In this document: one piece after another, positions 40,047-49,169 of the stretch | Position numbering within the stretch: position 1 is the first letter of the stretch | Layout of the letters: each line of letters begins with the position of its first letter | NCBI RefSeq assembly: GCF_008247605.1 | Contig: NZ_CP043420.1 | Location: 3,162,001 to 3,226,000 of the forward strand | Length of the DNA: 64,000 nt | From: Kushneria phosphatilytica | GTDB taxonomy: Bacteria > Pseudomonadota > Gammaproteobacteria > Pseudomonadales > Halomonadaceae | Reading direction: 5' to 3' | Program-made: the position numbers and the translations under genes | Notes under the pieces: generated by a model | What the model was told of the DNA's origin: nothing | Databases searched by the model: none | The model's input: only the letters and a program-made list of their open reading frames with translations

Positions 40047-40178
40047 ACATGACCTCCTGCAGGCCAATCAATATTCCGATTTTCTGCGCGCATGAGACAT
40101 TTTACTGCGTGTCTCATCATGACGAGCAAAACATTCCGGATGGTGCCAAAACCCCCGGGAGGGAGACCGGATCAGGCC

Positions 40179-40994
40179 TCAGGCAGGCGCGTGGGCCAGC
40201 GCCTCGTCGATATCGGCCCCGCAGTCATTGATCGGCTCGTTCAATAGCCGCTGACCACGCCAGTCGATGAGTTCAAGCGTACCACTGATTGTTTCCACCA
40301 GCGCTGTGCAGTGCTCAACCCAGTCACCGTCATTGCAGTAGAGCCGCCCGTCCTGCTGTGCAAAACCGGGCTGATGGATATGCCCTCCGATATACCCATC
40401 AAAGCCTTCACGTTCGGCCTGATGCAGGGCCAGGCGCTCGAACTGGGCCACATAGCGCTGGGCCGTGCCGGAGCGGCGTTTGACGGCGCCGGCCAGTGAC
40501 CACCAGGGCCGACCGGTCAGGCGTCGCCAGTGATTGACCCAGCGATTGATGGTCATCACCACCCGATGCGTTCGATCCCCCAGCGTGATCAGCCAGGGCG
40601 CCATCCGCACATGGCCATCGAACTCATCACCATGAGCCACCAGCAATCGGCGGCCATCACCCAGCCGATGCACTGCCCGCCGTCGAACACTCACATTATG
40701 GATCTCGAGCCCGCATAGACGTCTGAAGGCGGCGTCATGATTGCCGGGAATATAGATAACTTCGCAGCCGCTGCGTGCCAGTCTCAGTATTCGCGCAATC
40801 ACAGCCTGTTGCTGACGAGGCAGCACAGCGCGACGCTGCATGGCCAACAGATCGAACACATCGCCCACAAGATAGAGTCGCTCGGGCCGGGCACGCCGCA
40901 GTAGATCGACGAGCAACTGTGCCTGACAATCGGGCGTGCCCAGATGCAGATCAGAGATGAACAGGGTACGAATATCCTGACGAAAGCAAGTCAT
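40179..40994 (-). CDS. LpxH-like metallophosphoesterase, copy 2 of tandem pair
   Basis: The 271-residue calcineurin-type phosphoesterase carries all five metal-site motifs: FISDLHLGTPD, GDVFDLLAM, IPGNHDAAF, VAHGDEFDGH and GGHIHQPGF. This subgroup is usually annotated as UDP-2,3-diacylglucosamine diphosphatase-like, but it differs from the classical LpxH of lipid A synthesis in length and in the LGTPD start. It is a paralog of the gene just upstream (41096-41956), which has the same order of motifs. It could cleave a pyrophosphate bond in a lipid- or nucleotide-linked sugar, which would fit the neighbouring glycan genes. Confidence 0.85.
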   Translation of the reverse strand: MTCFRQDIRTLFISDLHLGTPDCQAQLLVDLLRRARPERLYLVGDVFDLLAMQRRAVLPRQQQAVIARILRLARSGCEVIYIPGNHDAAFRRLCGLEIHNVSVRRRAVHRLGDGRRLLVAHGDEFDGHVRMAPWLITLGDRTHRVVMTINRWVNHWRRLTGRPWWSLAGAVKRRSGTAQRYVAQFERLALHQAEREGFDGYIGGHIHQPGFAQQDGRLYCNDGDWVEHCTALVETISGTLELIDWRGQRLLNEPINDCGADIDEALAHAPA

Positions 40995-41095
40995 GACAGC
41001 GCTCCTGACAGGTGTGGGATAACACCATTCAGGATGGGATTACTGCATGACCATGCGATAACAGCCGGATGGCAGGGACGTGACAGCAGCCAAAG

Positions 41096-41956
41096 TCAGC
41101 GCTCGCGCGATTCGTCCGTAACCGCCTCTTCTTCCAGTCTCTGCTCCCCGAGCCAGCTTTCCGCTTCGGTATGTTCACGCACACCGGTGGGCGGACAGGG
41201 ATCATCAACCAGGGTATTGCCATGCCAGTCGATCAGCCTGAGACGGCCATCCGATCCCTCGGCCAGCGCCGTGCAATGTTCTACCCAGTCCCCGTCGTTG
41301 CAGTAGAGAAGCCCTTCACGCAGCTCAAAACCGGGGATATGAATGTGACCGCCCACATAGCCATCCACCTGCTCGTGTTTGGCTCGGCTCAGTGCCGAAG
41401 CACGAAAGGCGGCGGCAAAGTCACGCACATTGCCGGAACGCCGCTTGGCTGCACCCGAGAGCGACCAGTAGGGGCGCCCCAGGCGGCGCCGCAAGCGCAC
41501 TGTCCAGCGATTGATACGACGCATGCTCTTGAGCAGCATCTCGCCGATGATCAGCTTCCAGCGCGGTCCATCGAAATGGCCATCGAATTCATCCCCATGG
41601 CTGATCAGTAAACGTCGCCCATCACGGGTTTCATGGATCACATCGCGTTCGATACGCACATTATGAAACTTCTGTCCGCAAAAGGTCCGAAAGGCCGCAT
41701 CATGATTACCGGGGATGTAGATCACCTCACACCCGGTACGTGCCATACGCAGAATGTGACGCACCAGTGCCTGCTGAGCACTGTCGAGTACGGCCCGATG
41801 CTTCATTGCGATCAGGTCGAACACATCTCCCACCAGGTAAACTCGCTCGGGGCGGGTCTGTCGCAGCAGATAACGCAACAGACTGGCCTGCGCATCCGGC
41901 GTGCCCAGGTGTATATCCGAGACGAAAAGAATCCGCACGTCACTGGCGTTGGCCAT
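41096..41956 (-). CDS. LpxH-like metallophosphoesterase, copy 1 of tandem pair
   Basis: The 286-residue protein shows FVSDIHLGTPDAQ, GDVFDLIAMKHRA, IPGNHDAAFRTFCG, ISHGDEFDGHF and GGHIHIPGFEL. The ATG at 41956 is preceded by CAAGGAG. It resembles the downstream copy along its full length, including the C-terminal YCNDGDWVEHCTAL, so the pair arose by duplication. The C-terminal tail is longer and rich in Glu. The two genes are 101 bases apart on the same strand and probably co-transcribed. Reaction not established. Confidence 0.85.
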   Translation of the reverse strand: MANASDVRILFVSDIHLGTPDAQASLLRYLLRQTRPERVYLVGDVFDLIAMKHRAVLDSAQQALVRHILRMARTGCEVIYIPGNHDAAFRTFCGQKFHNVRIERDVIHETRDGRRLLISHGDEFDGHFDGPRWKLIIGEMLLKSMRRINRWTVRLRRRLGRPYWSLSGAAKRRSGNVRDFAAAFRASALSRAKHEQVDGYVGGHIHIPGFELREGLLYCNDGDWVEHCTALAEGSDGRLRLIDWHGNTLVDDPCPPTGVREHTEAESWLGEQRLEEEAVTDESRER

Positions 41957-42138
41957 TGCGTTCTCCTTGAGCGAGCCGGGCCTGCACTGAATCCATGACC
42001 GCAACACACCATCGTGCTCCCTGTGGGCGACCACCGCCGGACGGTGAGCTGTTCATCGGTCACAGGGAACACATGATGGCACAGTTACCGGCTTCAATGC
42101 TTCCCGGGCACCCAATCGACGCAGGAGAAAAGAACCGA

Positions 42139-42723
42139 TCAGTAGCTCTCTGCATCGAGCATGGTCTGCTCCAGATACTCGGTTGCCTGCATGACACGTT
42201 CAGCGGGCACCTCTCCGGTGTCGTGCAGCACCCGTAGCATGGCCGCCTGATCCCCGGCTACGGCGGCACGCCATAAACGTGGACATGAGCGCTCCAGCAC
42301 GGTGTCCTGACAGAGCGCTTCCCGAACCAGCACAGTCGCCGCTGTCACCGAAAGCGCATGCCAGGCGATGCCTCCACAGCGTTCGAAACGCTCCATCAAC
42401 TCGGCAATCAGTGGCTCGTGTACGGCCGTATCGAGCTGGCGTACCTGGGCGGGTGAAAGTCGCAATGGGCCAGCACTGAGCAGTGCTCTGGCCTCACTGC
42501 CGGTCAGTCCCAGATAGGGCGCCAGCTTGCGCCGCAACGCATCATCCACTGCCATCTGCGCGAATCGCTCATGATCGAGCCTGCCGAGGTCGACGCCATG
42601 GGCGACGATCACACCGCCCCGGTGGCCCCGTGCTTCGGGTACTGCTGCGCTGGTGGCATCACCCTGTTCGGGCGCCTGAAGAAATTCCAGATCAATGGTA
42701 GTTAATGGTGACATCACGGTCAT
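42139..42723 (-). CDS. hypothetical helical protein
   Basis: A 194-residue protein with no signal peptide or membrane segment. It seems mostly helical and rich in Ala, Leu and Glu; it has a few His and Cys residues but no clear metal motif. Segments such as GLTGSEARALLSAG and AVAGDQAAMLRVLHDTGEVPAERVM suggest repeated short helices. I do not recognise the family. It stands alone between the metallophosphoesterases and the divergent polX gene. Confidence 0.65.
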   Translation of the reverse strand: MTVMSPLTTIDLEFLQAPEQGDATSAAVPEARGHRGGVIVAHGVDLGRLDHERFAQMAVDDALRRKLAPYLGLTGSEARALLSAGPLRLSPAQVRQLDTAVHEPLIAELMERFERCGGIAWHALSVTAATVLVREALCQDTVLERSCPRLWRAAVAGDQAAMLRVLHDTGEVPAERVMQATEYLEQTMLDAESY

Positions 42724-42865
42724 GAGTCCCCCCTGGCTGCTGTATCCATCTCCAGATTAGGGGTCCCGCCAGGACGTTGACTGCAGCCCTGCCGGGTAAC
42801 CGGGCTGTCCGACACCCATCGGACAGCTATGCTGTAAAAGTGGCTTGAAATCAGATGAGGGGATG

Positions 42866-44578
42866 ATGCAGAACGCCGAGATCGCCCGCGCCTTCAATCA
42901 ACTGGCAGATCTGCTGGAGATTCAGGGTGCCAATACCTTTCGTGTGCGCGCCTATCGCAGCGCGGCTCAGACCATCGAGGGCTTGTCAGTGGCCATCGCT
43001 GACATGCTTGAGCGGGAAGAAGATCTGACCACGCTGGACGGTATCGGCAAGGATCTGGCAGACAAGATCGCGACCCTGCACCGAACCGGATCTCTGCCTG
43101 CATTGGCAGAGGCGCAACAACAGGTCCCCCCTGGCCTGATCGAACTGACCCGAATCGACTCGCTGGGACCCAAACGGGTCAAGACCCTGTATGACGAGCT
43201 CGGCATCGATTCGCTCGACGCACTCAAGCAGGCCGCTCGAGAACAGCGCATCAGCGCCCTGTCCGGCTTCGGCGACAAGACCGAGAAAAAGATTCTGGAG
43301 GAAGCTGAACGCCTGAATCAGCAGGCGGGCCGCACCCGTCTGGATGAAGCTCAGCAGGCTGCGGAAGGATTGCGGCAACATATTGAACAGTGTGACGGCG
43401 TCGAACAGGTCGTCGTCGCCGGTAGCTATCGCCGTCGTCGCGAGACCGTGGGCGATCTCGATATCCTGGTGGTTGCCGAGGAGGGCCGGCGTGTCATGGC
43501 ACACGTCGCCGAGTGGGAGGAAATCGAACGAGTTGCACTAAGTGGCGATACCAAGACCACTGTGCATCTGAAATCGGGATTGCAGGTCGATGTTCGCGTT
43601 GTGCCCGAAGAGAGTTTCGGGGCTGCGCTTTATTATTTTACCGGCTCTCAGGCGCACAATGTGGCCGTACGCAAGATGGCGGTTGCCCGCGGTCTGAAGA
43701 TTAACGAATACGGTGTTTTCAAGGGCGACAGGCAGCTGGCCGGTCATACTGAAGAAGCGGTCTTCGCTCAGGTGGAACTGCCCTGGATTGCGCCAGAGCT
43801 GCGCGAGAATCGTGGCGAAATCGAGGCCGCGCAGAGAGGCAAGCTCCCCCAATTGATCACGCCCGATGACATCCGCGGTGATCTGCACATGCACACCACT
43901 GCAACCGACGGCAAGGCATCGCTTGAAGAGATGGCCGAAGCCGGACGGCGCCAGGGATACAACTACATCGCCATCACCGATCACTCCCAACGGCTGGCAA
44001 TGGCCAATGGTCTGGACGCCAGGCGTCTACGCGAGCAGCTCACCGCCATTGACAAGCTCAATGAGCAACTCAAACGCTTCACAGTGCTCAAGTCGATAGA
44101 AGTCGACATCCTCGAGGATGGACAGCTCGATCTACCCGACGATGTCCTGGCCGAACTGGACCTTTGCGTGGCCTCGATTCATTCGCGCTTCAATCTCGAC
44201 CGCGACCGTCAGACCGAGCGATTGCTGCGCGCCATGGACAATCCCCATGTCAGCATTATCGCCCACCCTACCGGGCGTATCGTCAATGGTCGCGACGGTT
44301 ATGAGCTCGACATGCAACGGGTCGTGGATGGCGCCGCCGACCGTGGCGTCTGCCTGGAAATCAATGCCCAGCCGGCGCGACTCGACCTGCGCGACATTCA
44401 CGTCCGCATGGCAAAGGAAGCCGGCGTCCTGATCTCGATCGCCACTGACTCCCACGCCACGGGGCAACTCGCTCACATGGCCTTTGGTGTCGATCAGGCT
44501 CGTCGGGGATGGCTCGAGAAGGATGATGTGCTCAATACCCGCACCCTGACGCAATTGCGCAAGGCGCTAAAGCGCTAA
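42866..44578 (+). CDS. polX: PolX family DNA polymerase/3'-5' exonuclease
   Basis: A protein of about 570 residues. The N-terminal helix-hairpin-helix region (EIARAFNQLADLLEIQGAN) leads to a polymerase beta-type palm with the GSYRRRRETVGDLDILV block holding the paired metal-binding aspartates. From about residue 335 a PHP domain begins (GDLHMHTTATDG, AITDHSQRLAMANG, ASIHSRFN, IIAHPTGR) and provides exonuclease activity. Bacterial PolX fills short gaps in base-excision repair. The ATG at 42866 has GAGGGG upstream; the preceding ATG at 42863 is an alternative. The stop codon lies inside an 8-bp tandem repeat. Confidence 0.93.
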   Translation: MQNAEIARAFNQLADLLEIQGANTFRVRAYRSAAQTIEGLSVAIADMLEREEDLTTLDGIGKDLADKIATLHRTGSLPALAEAQQQVPPGLIELTRIDSLGPKRVKTLYDELGIDSLDALKQAAREQRISALSGFGDKTEKKILEEAERLNQQAGRTRLDEAQQAAEGLRQHIEQCDGVEQVVVAGSYRRRRETVGDLDILVVAEEGRRVMAHVAEWEEIERVALSGDTKTTVHLKSGLQVDVRVVPEESFGAALYYFTGSQAHNVAVRKMAVARGLKINEYGVFKGDRQLAGHTEEAVFAQVELPWIAPELRENRGEIEAAQRGKLPQLITPDDIRGDLHMHTTATDGKASLEEMAEAGRRQGYNYIAITDHSQRLAMANGLDARRLREQLTAIDKLNEQLKRFTVLKSIEVDILEDGQLDLPDDVLAELDLCVASIHSRFNLDRDRQTERLLRAMDNPHVSIIAHPTGRIVNGRDGYELDMQRVVDGAADRGVCLEINAQPARLDLRDIHVRMAKEAGVLISIATDSHATGQLAHMAFGVDQARRGWLEKDDVLNTRTLTQLRKALKR

Positions 44579-44587
44579 AGCGCTAAA
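44564..44587 (+). repeat. three tandem copies of an 8-bp unit across the polX stop
   Basis: GCGCTAAA occurs three times in a row (44564-44571, 44572-44579, 44580-44587). The polX stop codon TAA (44576-44578) is inside the second copy, so losing one copy would not change the protein, while losing two would extend it. Confidence 0.9.
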
Positions 44588-44618
44588 GAAAGAGCGGATC
44601 TGCCGATATGAGCAGCGG

Positions 44619-45512
44619 CTAGCCAGCGTGGTCGCGCGCCCATTCAACGACCTGCTGATGCGTTGCAAACCAGATATCGCCGCGCTGTTTCATGTGTTCG
44701 ATCAGACGCGCCAGAATCCAGATGCGCGATCGATATCCGATGATATGAGGATGCAATGTCAGCTGAAATACGCCGCCCTCCTCCCAGGCACCATCAAATT
44801 CACGCATGAAAATATCGAAGACATCGCCGGGCGGTGTATAGGGACGCAGGGACTGGAAACGGTTCATCATGAAATAAACGGCATCGTCGCGTACCCACTC
44901 CACCGGGAACTCGATCACATTGGAAGGTTTTCCCTCCCGAATCAGTCGATAACAATGCTCATCTGCCATCAGCGATGAGTCATAAAGCAGCGCCATCTCT
45001 TCAGCGATACGCAGTGTATGCGGGCTGTAATCCCAGGAGGGAGTACGCATGCCAACCGGCTTCACGCCCGTAATCTCGGCAAGTACACGAGAAGAGTTGA
45101 GCATCAGTCGCTTTTCATCCGCGTATTCAAGCACCGAGTTGAGTTCATGAATCCATCCATGCAGGCCGATTTCATGACCCCGGGCAATAATGTCGCGCTG
45201 CTCCTCGGGATAAAGCTGAGCGACCACTGCCGGCACGAAAAATGTCGCCGGTATATCGTGCTGCTCCAGCAGTGCCAGAATCCGCGGTATCCCCACTCGA
45301 TTGGCAGCCTGCCCCCAGCTCATGCGACCGATGGACTTGCCCCCGTCACGCAGCTCACTGGTCTCGTGGTCACTGTCAAAGGACAGTGCCACGGCACAAC
45401 GTGCGCCATTCGGCCAGTGCGTCGGGACCAGCCTCTCTCCCGCGCGCACCTGTTCAACCCTGTTACGCCAGACCGTTTCATCCCACTGCCACGAAGGCTG
45501 TTCCTGATCCAT
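44619..45512 (-). CDS. polysaccharide deacetylase family protein (PuuE/PgdA-like)
   Basis: The 297-residue cytosolic protein has the NodB-type fold. Metal-site and catalytic motifs appear as ALSFDSDHET (Asp-Asp), HEIGLHGWIHE (the H-x3-5-H pair) and GMRTPSWDYSPHT, with a final LHPHIIG. The FDSDHET form, in place of TFDDG, is typical of the subgroup that includes HpPgdA and PuuE allantoinase-like amidohydrolases. It therefore may act on a small cyclic amide or imide and not on a polysaccharide. It lies 35 bases downstream of an MHS-type transporter gene and next to an IclR regulator, which suggests a small catabolic unit. Confidence 0.85.
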   Translation of the reverse strand: MDQEQPSWQWDETVWRNRVEQVRAGERLVPTHWPNGARCAVALSFDSDHETSELRDGGKSIGRMSWGQAANRVGIPRILALLEQHDIPATFFVPAVVAQLYPEEQRDIIARGHEIGLHGWIHELNSVLEYADEKRLMLNSSRVLAEITGVKPVGMRTPSWDYSPHTLRIAEEMALLYDSSLMADEHCYRLIREGKPSNVIEFPVEWVRDDAVYFMMNRFQSLRPYTPPGDVFDIFMREFDGAWEEGGVFQLTLHPHIIGYRSRIWILARLIEHMKQRGDIWFATHQQVVEWARDHAG

Positions 45513-45547
45513 TGCTTTTCTCCCGCTCCGATTGATCCGAGTTGCGT

Positions 45548-46861
45548 TCAGCGCAGCGCCTGACGTGCGGTTTCCGGCATGGCGAATATAACGCTTCCGG
45601 AGATTACCGCCGCCGCCATCAGATACCAGGTCGGAGAGGTCACCAGCCCTGTCTGCTCGATCAGCACCGTAGCAATCAGTGGCGCGAAACCGCCGAATAC
45701 CGCTACCGCCAGACTATAGCCGGTCGACATCCAGAGCGAGCGACTGCGGGTGGGAAACATTTCGGCAATCGCCGCCGGCCCGGGTCCGGAAAACATGGCA
45801 ATCATGACGGCGAACAAACACTGCACCACGATGGCCAACCCCAGTGTGCGTGCACCCGTTACCCAGACAAACAGCGGCCAGGCCAGCAGGAAAAAGGCCA
45901 CACAGCTGCTCAGCAGTAATGTCCGGCGTCCCCAGCGATCGGAAAGTGCGCCCATTAACGGGGCAGCAACCACCAGTACGCATAGCCCGATGGTGTTGGA
46001 CCACAACGACTGAGTCCCTGTAAGACCGGCATGCTGCTGCAGAAAGGTCGGCATATAGGCCAGCATGACGTAATAGGCCACGGTCCAGAGCGTGGTAAAG
46101 GCGAAGGCACGTGCTGCTCGCTGCATCGACTGTCCGGCGCCTTCTTCGGTCACGTCATGCTGTTCGGCCCTGGCGGCTTCATAGGCTGGCGTTTCATCGA
46201 TATCCCGGCGGATATAGAGCCCGACTGGCCCCAGAATGGCCCCCATGAGAAACGGAATGCGCCAGCCCCAGTCGCTCATGACAGCATCACTCAACAGGCT
46301 ACCGAGTAATGCGATGACCCCCGATCCCAGCAGCAGACCCAACGCCACACTGCTCTGCTGAAAGCTGCCGAAGAAACCGCGACGATGACCAGGCGCCCAC
46401 TCCACCATGAAGGCGGTAGACCCGCCCCATTCGCCTCCTGTTGAAAACCCTTGTACCAGACGCGCCAGCAGTAACAGCACAGGCGCCCAGAGACCGATGG
46501 TCGCCGCCGAGGGAATCAGACCGATGGCCGTCGTACTGACGGCCATTGAAAACAGGGTCAGCAACAACGCTTGCTTGCGTCCGCGACGATCGGCCACCCA
46601 GCCAATGACAATGCCACCAAGTGGACGCACCACAAAGCCCACGCCGAAGACGGCAAAGGTCGCCATCAGCGCTGCCGCTTCGCTATCGGAAGGGAAGAAA
46701 TGGTGCCCGATCGTGGTGGCCAGAAAACCGTAAACGGCAAAATCATACCATTCCAGAACATTACCGAAGGCAGCCGCGACAACCGCCTTGCGACCCCGGC
46801 GCCGACGCTGCTGCTCCCGCAAACCTGACGCTTCCTCGGCCCTTTCAAACACCTCGGTCAT
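45548..46861 (-). CDS. MFS transporter, metabolite:H+ symporter (MHS) family
   Basis: The 437-residue protein has 12 predicted membrane segments. The MHS landmarks are present: FGNVLEWYDFAVYGFLA at helix 1, RPLGGIVIGWVADRRGRKQALL between helices 2 and 3, and RLVQGFSTGGEWGGS in helix 4. The family imports organic acids, osmolytes such as betaine or proline, and aromatic acids. The start at 46861 is preceded by GGAG. It is the first gene of a two-gene operon with the deacetylase-like gene and is divergent from the IclR-type regulator. Confidence 0.9.
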   Translation of the reverse strand: MTEVFERAEEASGLREQQRRRRGRKAVVAAAFGNVLEWYDFAVYGFLATTIGHHFFPSDSEAAALMATFAVFGVGFVVRPLGGIVIGWVADRRGRKQALLLTLFSMAVSTTAIGLIPSAATIGLWAPVLLLLARLVQGFSTGGEWGGSTAFMVEWAPGHRRGFFGSFQQSSVALGLLLGSGVIALLGSLLSDAVMSDWGWRIPFLMGAILGPVGLYIRRDIDETPAYEAARAEQHDVTEEGAGQSMQRAARAFAFTTLWTVAYYVMLAYMPTFLQQHAGLTGTQSLWSNTIGLCVLVVAAPLMGALSDRWGRRTLLLSSCVAFFLLAWPLFVWVTGARTLGLAIVVQCLFAVMIAMFSGPGPAAIAEMFPTRSRSLWMSTGYSLAVAVFGGFAPLIATVLIEQTGLVTSPTWYLMAAAVISGSVIFAMPETARQALR

Positions 46862-46946
46862 CACGAATCTCCGCGCGGTATTGTTGTTGTTGCTCCGCAC
46901 TGCTGCAGGGAGCACTCGGGGTCATGGTTGAATCAAGCTCTCCGGA

Positions 46947-46962
46947 ATTGCAAGATTGCAAT
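46947..46962. promoter_or_regulatory. candidate IclR operator A
   Basis: ATTGCAA-GA-TTGCAAT is a perfect inverted repeat with 7-base arms, in the divergent region between the MHS transporter and iclR-type genes. The site shares its TTGCA half-site with operator B downstream. Confidence 0.6.
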
Positions 46963-46974
46963 GACATAAATAAT

Positions 46975-46987
46975 ATTGCATTGCAAT
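46975..46987. promoter_or_regulatory. candidate IclR operator B
   Basis: ATTGCA-T-TGCAAT is a perfect 13-base palindrome ending 14 bases before the regulator ATG; binding here would block the regulator's own promoter or ribosome access. Its centre is about 26 bases from that of site A, near two and a half helical turns. Confidence 0.6.
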
Positions 46988-47001
46988 AAAAGAGACGCCT
47001 C

Positions 47002-47781
47002 ATGCCCCGTAGCCGCCTGTTCGTGCACTCGCTTGAAAAGGCCATGACCGTGCTTTACGCCTTTACCGAACACTCGGTGTCACTGAGTCACCAGGAACTG
47101 GTAGAGGCCACCGGACTTGACCGCAGCAGTGTCCAACGCTTCACCCATACCCTGACTCGCCTGGGCATGCTGGAACAGCATCCCGACACCCGCCGCTTCT
47201 ATCTCGGCAAACGAACCCTTGAACTCTCCTGGGCATATCTGCGGGCTCATCCACTGATCGACCGGGTCATGCCGACCATTCTTTCACTTCGAGAGAAATG
47301 CCATGAAAGAGTCAATCTGAGCCTGTTCGATGACACGACTCTGATCTATGTCGTACGTCAGTCCAGTCGCTACGACTATCCGGAGGCCTCACTGGTTGGG
47401 CGGCGCATGCCCCTGTTCTGCACAGCCGGTGGGCGTGCCATGCTGGCTCAACTGAATGACGGGCAAGTCGACGATATCCTGCGTCGCAGCGACCGAAGAT
47501 CACTGACCCCTGACACGCTGACCACACTGACCGCGCTACGGCGGGAGGTAAAACGGGCGCGGCGTAATGGTTATGCCATGGCCATCGAAGAGTGTGTTCC
47601 CGGTGAACTGACCCTGGGCAAGGCAATCACTGATCGTCATGGTGCCCCCATGGGCGCCATACATATTGCTGCTACGCGAGAGCACTGGACACCCGAGAGA
47701 TTTCGCTACCAACTGGCACCAATGCTGATGGAAGCCGTGGAAAATCTGAATCGTATCCCAATGATTCAGCAGCGCCCCTGA
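47002..47781 (+). CDS. IclR family transcriptional regulator
   Basis: The 259-residue protein has an N-terminal winged helix (FVHSLEKAMTVLYAFTEHSVSLSHQELVEATGLDRSSVQRFTHTL) and a C-terminal effector domain with the IclR pattern GRRMPLFCTAGGRAMLAQL and GYAMAIEECVPGELTLGKAI. It is divergent from an MHS transporter and deacetylase-like operon, which it probably controls through the ATTGCA palindromes in the 140-base gap. The effector may be the transported compound or its product. Confidence 0.92.
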   Translation: MPRSRLFVHSLEKAMTVLYAFTEHSVSLSHQELVEATGLDRSSVQRFTHTLTRLGMLEQHPDTRRFYLGKRTLELSWAYLRAHPLIDRVMPTILSLREKCHERVNLSLFDDTTLIYVVRQSSRYDYPEASLVGRRMPLFCTAGGRAMLAQLNDGQVDDILRRSDRRSLTPDTLTTLTALRREVKRARRNGYAMAIEECVPGELTLGKAITDRHGAPMGAIHIAATREHWTPERFRYQLAPMLMEAVENLNRIPMIQQRP

Positions 47782-47977
47782 TCAATACAATAAAAGCCCT
47801 CACCTGAATGGCAGATCACCCGGCACGAAACGGCACGCGACGTCGTGTCACACGTCCTGAGGTAGCCGTATACGCCATGCTGAGAAGGCACGACTTGCCC
47901 GGTCAATGGCCAGAACGCTGTCGAAGCGGGAGACATAGCGCCGCCGGGCTTTAGCCAACATCAGGGGGAGGTTTGTC

Positions 47978-49108
47978 ATGGCTGCCGTACAGGACACCAT
48001 TCGGGAGAAGGTCTTCATCAGCCCCGGCCGCTATATCCAGGGGGCACATGCGATTCAGCGCGCCGGCCACCATATCGGTCGGCTGGGCCAATCGGCCCTG
48101 ATCATCGCCGACGATTTCGTCTGGCAGATGGCCGGTCAGGCGCTGACGAAAAGCCTTGAAGCCTCGAAGGTCAGCTTCGAGTACGCGCGTTTCGGTGGTG
48201 AAGCCTCCAGCCATGAGATTGATCGACTGGTCGCGCTGGGCGAACAGGCACTCGTGGTGGTGGGCTTCGGCGGAGGCAAGACGCTCGATACCGCCAAGGG
48301 CGTCGCCGACCGGCTGGGCACTCCCTGCGCCATTCTCCCTACCACGGCTTCGACCGATGCACCAACCAGCGCGCTATCGGTGATCTATACGGATGAAGGC
48401 GTTTTCGACTCCTATCGTTTCTACGATCACAATCCGGATCTCGTGCTGGTAGACACGCACCTCATTGCCCAGGCGCCCCCTCGCTTTCTGGCTTCCGGTA
48501 TCGCCGATGCCCTGGCCACCTGGGTAGAAGCCCGCGCTGTCATCCGCTCCGGTGCTGCCAACATGGCAGGAGGCCTGCCTACCCTGCTGGGTCAGACCAT
48601 CGGCGAAAAGTGCGAGCAGGTCCTGTTCGAACAGGCGTTGCTTGCCTGGGAGGCCAACCGTGCCGGCGTGGTCACTCCAGCCCTCGAAGCGGTAGTGGAA
48701 GCCAATACCCTGCTCAGCGGGCTCGGTTTTGAAAGTGGCGGACTGGCCGCCGCACATGCCATTCACAACGGTTTCACCGCCCTGCATGGCGCGATTCACG
48801 AACTGACCCATGGCGAGAAGGTCGCCTATGGCACGCTGACCCAACTGGTACTTGATCAGACACCACAGGTAGAGCTGGAGCGTTATCTGACGCTTTATAT
48901 CGCACTCGGATTACCGGTGACGCTGGAAGCGCTCAAGCTCGCGCAGGCCACGGATAACGATCTGATGCGGGTGGCCGAAACGGCTCTGCAGGAAGGGGAA
49001 TCCAGCCATAACCTGGCCTATCACCTGGCCCCAACCGACATCGTGGGCGCGATTCGGGCGGTGGATGCCCATGCCAAAGCCTTCATGGCCAGGCAACACC
49101 ATCACTGA
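47978..49108 (+). CDS. gldA: glycerol dehydrogenase
   Basis: The 376-residue iron/zinc-type polyol dehydrogenase oxidises glycerol to dihydroxyacetone with NAD+. The NAD site VVGFGGGKTLDTAK, the substrate region LPTTASTDAPTSALSVIY, and the zinc ligands (Asp in ASGIADALATW, His in AAAHAIHNGF and ELTHGEKVAYG) are all present. A GGGGGAGG site precedes the ATG. The 196-base region upstream holds a near-palindrome around GCGACGTCGTG. It stands alone; no dihydroxyacetone kinase gene is next to it. Confidence 0.94.
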   Translation: MAAVQDTIREKVFISPGRYIQGAHAIQRAGHHIGRLGQSALIIADDFVWQMAGQALTKSLEASKVSFEYARFGGEASSHEIDRLVALGEQALVVVGFGGGKTLDTAKGVADRLGTPCAILPTTASTDAPTSALSVIYTDEGVFDSYRFYDHNPDLVLVDTHLIAQAPPRFLASGIADALATWVEARAVIRSGAANMAGGLPTLLGQTIGEKCEQVLFEQALLAWEANRAGVVTPALEAVVEANTLLSGLGFESGGLAAAHAIHNGFTALHGAIHELTHGEKVAYGTLTQLVLDQTPQVELERYLTLYIALGLPVTLEALKLAQATDNDLMRVAETALQEGESSHNLAYHLAPTDIVGAIRAVDAHAKAFMARQHHH

Positions 49109-49121
49109 AGCGGCAACGCAA

Positions 49122-49148
49122 AACGCCGTCCCGGACCGGGACGGCGCT
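49122..49148 (-). terminator. terminator between gldA and ahcY
   Basis: A perfect GC-rich stem (CGCCGTCCCGG/CCGGGACGGCG) with almost no loop; on the minus strand it is followed by TTTTG and would end ahcY. It may also stop gldA reading from the other side. Confidence 0.7.
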
Positions 49149-49169
49149 GACAACATATGGCAGGACTAC

